A DNA stretch of 64,000 bases, taken from the NCBI GenBank assembly GCA_014338405.1, contig JTDE01000425.1, forward strand, positions 1 to 64,000. The letters run 5' to 3'. This DNA comes from Paragonimus skrjabini miyazakii. Taxonomy: Eukaryota; Platyhelminthes; Trematoda; Plagiorchiida; Troglotrematidae. The notes beneath the pieces are model-generated. The model worked only from the letters and a program-made list of their open reading frames with translations. It was not told the DNA's origin and searched no databases. A program made the position numbers and the translations under genes. Positions 59,101 to 64,000 of this stretch are shown here, in pieces. The number at the start of each line of letters is the position of its first letter. Within the stretch, counting starts at the first letter, position 1.

Positions 59101-62100
59101 CCTTATCATTTGAATGGTAGGTTAGTTCAGCATAAAACTTTCAGGAGACACATCTCCTAACGAAGCAACAAACACAAATCACGTCATATCGATTGATCGA
59201 TCCGGCTTCGAGTAATTTGATATGTTCTAATTCACTCAACTAATCAGATTGCAGCTGTGCGATCGAACGCCTGTACGTTATCCGAACTGTTTCCACGCGT
59301 GTACTTTCGGATGCCCCCTGTAACATGATTAGTTCCAACGCTCTGACCGTCTTGTATCGTACTGATTTTGACCTATAAATTTAGAGCCTCTGTGGCCTAA
59401 TTCTGAACTTGCCTTGTCTTTTCAATAAACGCTGTTTCTACACCTATTCTTTTTCTCCGTTCTGGGTCAGCGATTGAGCGCGTTACATGAAAAGCTCAGT
59501 TATGATGCGTTTTTCACATGTCATATTCTTCAAGATCTATAATTGACAACCACATATATTATGCTATATCTAATAACTTTTAGCCGAATCTAGAGTGGTG
59601 CCATACAGTTATCTCTTCTTGTGAAAATGAAGACAATGAACTATCAAACCCTAACATCTTTTCTACATTCCGAGAACACAAGTGATTTTCCGGCACCTCG
59701 AATATACAAGCTTGGAAAGCAATGGATTCTCACTGAAACATAAAATTATTTCAAGTTGACCACTGTGCAAAATTTGTGTTTTATTTTTAATTGGTATTTT
59801 TAATTGTTAAGTTTGATAAATAGTGAGTTACAACCCATACACACACACACACGTCAAAGTATAAGTGACTTTTAACAAATGTAACTTTGAATCTCTTGTT
59901 TTCCATTCATGATTCTTACGGATTCAACCATACAGATAAACAACACTAGAAGTTTGGAAGCCTTGACAGGTCGGCTGATATGTTCATGAATATATGAAAA
60001 GAAAAAACTTCATTTTTGCATGATGGACGTTGTGGACGTGTTAAAGAGAAGATTGGAGACTATTGTCGAAAACGTGAAGGAATTGATTGGATAATTTGGT
60101 CGAAACATGTTATAAGCTGTCCTCTTAAGATTGACTCGTAGGTAAACAAAATATATTTTCATCGTAAATGAAGGTAGAAGGTTCATTCGTTGTCAGTGGT
60201 GACATTTTAACCAAACTACAGTAGAGATTATTGAAAAATGTGAAAGACACTTATGGTTGTTCAAATTGATGGTCAAGCCATTTTAGTTGGCGTTCTCAAA
60301 TCGTGGTTAGAAACTAGAAGAACGATCACTGTTCACTGATTCATTGCACTTTCTCAAGTATCAGTGAGACCGTTGGAAGTGGATAGTGGAAGGCTGAAAA
60401 TTTATTCCAGCACAATAGAATAAATATTTTTTTCAATGGGTTTCATAAAGTCTTGTGGGTAGTATAACAACGCGATAGTTATGGATTACGTTTCAATTTT
60501 TCCGTGAGCAAGATCTATATGGGAAACCTGTTATATTCTCAAAAACGTTTTTCCTGGTGTACAAATCAAAACTACTGGGAAAACACAGCACAAGCACAAT
60601 CTATGGGGTTGCCTGGCCATAAAGTAATTATACTGTTTACTTGTACATTGGCAAATGCCAGTAAGGTAGGTTGGTCTGCGAAGCTTCTGTCAAGGTCTAT
60701 TGGGTACGGCTGTCTTTTGAGGGGTAGACAAACTCAGACGATCAGGTAAGTGGAGAGTATATTTTACTTTGCTCTCTGGTCGGACACGAAAAGCAATCAA
60801 CACATTTTCATTCTGTATTGCCATATTCAAGTGACATTCTGTGTAGTCGAATGACAGCACCTATGAGCAATTCGGTTGGATCAGTTGACCATTCTTCGCT
60901 AGCTGACATTAACAGTCAGTCGGCCAGTGAAACCGGAAAGGAGTGACAGTTGTTGGGTGGGATTGGAAAAGAAGACAGTTCGGTTGACGCTCGGATGTCT
61001 GTAATCAATAGTTCTTCCACTACTTAAACCTTCACGACGATCATTGACATGTCGCTCTGTGGGCGAGAGGTGTGCAAATTCATGCATGTACGAGCCCTGT
61101 AGCACATGACAACGTAAACATAGGGCTGTGATTCGCCTCGGGAAAAATTCGTGTGGTTCCCTCTCTAATGTGAAAAGACAGACTGACGCATTAAAAACAC
61201 GTTTGGTCAGTGGATCAAATCAATGAAACGAGTGAAAGTTACGTGTGCACGAAAATGTTGACAAAATAATCGACATCTTATTTACTGTAACTGAGATTCG
61301 ATCACGAACAGATTGGGGTTGTAGTGGGATGACCAAGCTTCAATGTAAAGCGCATGAATTAGCAAGAATAACAGAAACATACGCATGAATACGCCATGTT
61401 GTGATTGACTAAAGACTCAAAATCACTATTTATATTTAAGTTTGTTGGTATTGGCTTGTTTAAGAACTAAATTTCATCTCTCTCAGTTCAACTTACAGCA
61501 AAAATTACTTTGACAGAAAAGGGGAAGCGTGTACTTAATTTTATGATTTACTGAGCCCTCCCAGTATTCGTCTATGTCCCTCAAATGAAACAGTAAGCAT
61601 GTGTGTCTTGACCACGGTACCGACAATCTACGACCTACTGAAGTGAACTGAACTATTAACCACCAGTCAACCACAAAGTTAGTGGTATGGTGTTTCCGAA
61701 AATGCTCATTCACTACATTTTAAAGGTTACACAGCGTTAATCAGTACGTATCTTAATGATTGGGACAGGTCAAATCGTTTTTTCTTCAGCGGCGACGTGG
61801 AATCCATGTTATCATCAAAAGCGTACGTATTAATTAACTGAATTATATCGTGATACGAGAAGTTAAAGTTTTTGGGCGAAATGTAACAAGAAGGGCACTA
61901 GAGAAAGTTAGCACACTTATGCCGCAAACGATTCCAATTATAGTTGCTTTGTCCAGCAATAGAAGCCGATCAACTGTCAATCACGCTCTAATCTCGTAAT
62001 TATGGAAGTGTTTATTGTAATGATGACAACTGAATAATCGGATTACGTGTTAACTAGTTCAAACAACAGCATACATACAATTGACGCACTTTGTCTGCCA

Positions 62101-63884
62101 CTGCTAACCTCCGCATCTTCACCGTCATATTCCGCGTTTCTCGCTCCGCTCACTATTAAATTAGTTGGAAAGCCGCTAACGTTAGCCGCTGTGACTCCTA
62201 CTTCTCTGCTGTTTCCGAGTCGAATGAATCGAGGTAGAGCATTTACCGATGTGCCAGCATATCCCATCCCAGTGGGATCGTGAAAGCATGCATAGATCGG
62301 ACTCGGCTGGACTCCAACCTGGGTAATGGAACCCTCGTCAGGACCGTAGCAGTTTGTGCTCAGCGGCGTACTGAGTAGAGGTGCAAGATGAGGATGAAGT
62401 GTGCCGGCTTGTGATGAGAGCATTACAGTACCCAGACGGTTGTTCCCATCTCCATGAATTCCGAGACTTGAAGGCCGTAACATACTACCCATCATGGGAC
62501 CGCCGACCAGTCCGTTTGGATTCGATTGCATGAGCATGGTCGGGGGAGGCAACACTGCTGGGCTGGGCATGGTTTGCAGCGGTAAATTAACCTTTATAGG
62601 TGGAGGTGATAAACATGTGAATGAGGAAAGTAAGCCAACAGAACCTTTAAATAAGTTTGGAAGAACATGTCTTTTGTTAAACGGCAACTGACACCTAGAA
62701 CATTGATACGGTTTTCCGGCTACTGGATGTTAACCCTGTAATGACTACAGCTCACATAGCATATTCGATTAAACAAGCTGACTGAAAACAAGAAAGATCG
62801 ACAACCGTCAGCACAATTTACCGGAGCTGAATAGTTTAAGCTGTTCGCGAGATGGTTACAAAAATCCAAAGATCATTTACTCTAGTACAACGGCAGCCAC
62901 AAAATGGTCTGACCGAATAAGGATAAAGACTACAGAAGATTGGCAGAAAACACGCACAAGTTACACTACCGTGTTATTAGGTATGTGAACAATTGTAGTG
63001 GTCCTATAAATGATGGATGTAGGAGTGAAAATACTGACGTAAAAACACTTGACAGGAGCTGCAGAATGCGGAACCTTGAACTGAGTCGTCATTTACACAA
63101 GAATAAATATTGTTCCAGTTCATATGAAACTGGGCAGAAGAACCACTTGTTTAACTATAAATATTTTTAGACTAACTCGGAATAAAATAAATTTTTGCAC
63201 ACTGACCAATCGGTTATTGAATACACCGATTAGAAAAAACATACTGTAGGTGAAAACGCAAAGAAGTTCCTCTGCAAAGCTCTGTGAACATCGAGGAACG
63301 TTAGAGCAAATTGTTTGTCTTGGTTTGCCCAAATCGTTTGTATGGCTGAAAGTTTGCATAAGAACATAAATACACAGCATCCACAATATGCAAAATTCAC
63401 TTCAGAAAATCCCAACAATCTCAAATAGTAAACAGCTTATCTGAGAACATTTGAAGTTCAAGGTTCCGGGATTTTAATGGCTCCATAACGTTTAATCACC
63501 CGTTTACTACTGTTAAGAAGAGATGTTTTAAAAATTCTTCACCGGTATGAACAACTGGTTTAGGTTCGTGTTCGTCACACTGATCAACATACACATAAGT
63601 TCAGATTAATCCCCAGGAAAGAATGTACCGGACTTTCATTGAAAAAATGAATTGCATTTAACCTGGTATAAAACAATACCTTGAGACTTACAGATTGAGT
63701 AGGTCTCTTGCACAGACATGCTGTCATGGTAACTTCAGTAGGCACTGATCGCATAATCGTTCGTTCAAGTTCTGGGTCTATTCCGAATAGCACTGCGATA
63801 GAAGGGCTATAAAATCCTCCATTCCTCAAAGTCGAGACAAGCAAATTGACAGTTTGTGGTGAACTTGGAACGCCTTGAACTTGG
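56145..63884 (-). CDS. 3' half of an unrecognised Ser/Thr/Pro/Gly-rich protein gene
   Basis: Exons on the minus strand: 63884-63692 (donor GTAAGT), 62591-62079 (donor GTATGT), 58481-58164 (donor GTAAGT) and terminal 57034-56145 with its stop. The junction of the first two is phase 0 on both sides. The junction of the last two is phase 1 on both sides. The 62079/58481 pair does not match in phase, so at least one exon between 58.5 and 62.0 kb is missed. The first exon encodes a possibly folded piece (LLVSTLRNGGFYSPSIAVLF, GIDPELERTIMRSVP). The rest is low-complexity, rich in S, T, P, N and G, with PRVTFREKVDMIS and SSNDSGIDN as islands. It could be the disordered tail of a transcription factor, an RNA regulator or a membrane protein. 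The gene continues beyond 64000. Confidence 0.65.
58482..62078 (-). other. Intron(s) of the minus-strand gene; missing exon expected
   Basis: A minus-strand open stretch at 60899-61105 (RREGLSSGRTIDYRHPSVN...) has the right strand and a Ser-rich character but no convincing splice sites, so I only note it. Confidence 0.35.
59838..59853. repeat. Short (CA)n microsatellite
   Basis: Seven to eight CA units within the long intron of the minus-strand gene. Confidence 0.8.
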
Positions 63885-64000
63885 CTGTTCAGAAATTGTC
63901 AGAGCTGAAATTTTTCACGGCTCACCCACCGTCAGTTCTGAGACATGATGTCGTTCTCGTAGCCATCAGTAACGGTCAGTGCATTCTGTTCGTCACATTC

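Overview
The window is eukaryotic, most likely from a digenean trematode (parasitic flatworm) other than Schistosoma. Genes are split by 40 nt to 4.5 kb introns, and base composition looks moderately AT-rich. The coding capacity outside host genes is flatworm-type retroelement debris: a Penelope-like element with a GIY-YIG endonuclease, an RTE-like LINE, an R2-like LINE, and tRNA-headed SINEs that carry hammerhead ribozymes, as the schistosome Sm-alpha family does. The species call is inference. No bacterial features (operons, CRISPR, insertion sequences) are present. There is one assembly gap of 240 N.

Layout: 0-8 kb has no recognisable gene apart from one candidate exon (1268-1427), a TA microsatellite and a SINE tail. 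8.3-9.9 kb is a Penelope-like remnant whose 3' end is duplicated in inverted orientation; a hammerhead SINE is nested inside it. 10.6-12.6 kb is a decayed RTE-like LINE, followed by a dispersed repeat. 14.1-18.1 kb is a complete 7-exon gene for myosin regulatory light chain (+). 19.8-20.45 kb is a cluster of tRNA-derived SINEs. 21.15-26.77 kb is a 2-exon gene for a chloride intracellular channel (CLIC) protein (-) with a long C-terminal extension and a hammerhead SINE in its intron. 28-34 kb is intergenic with SINEs and the gap. 35.2-39.06 kb is a nearly full-length R2-like retrotransposon that does not lie in rDNA. 39-52 kb is mostly empty apart from a GC-rich duplication and a few orphan exons (+). 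52.17-54.60 kb is a pair of 611-bp inverted repeats with 4 mismatches. 56.1-64 kb holds the 3' half of an unrecognised Ser/Thr/Pro/Gly-rich protein gene (-), which runs off the window.

The host genes do not form a pathway; they are independent neighbours. The most interesting content is the ribozyme-bearing SINE population. One copy (9087-9131) has a complete, fully paired hammerhead. Another lies in sense orientation in the CLIC intron, and a decayed third lies in sense orientation in the last myosin light chain intron. A fourth, with a core mutation, abuts the R2-like element.
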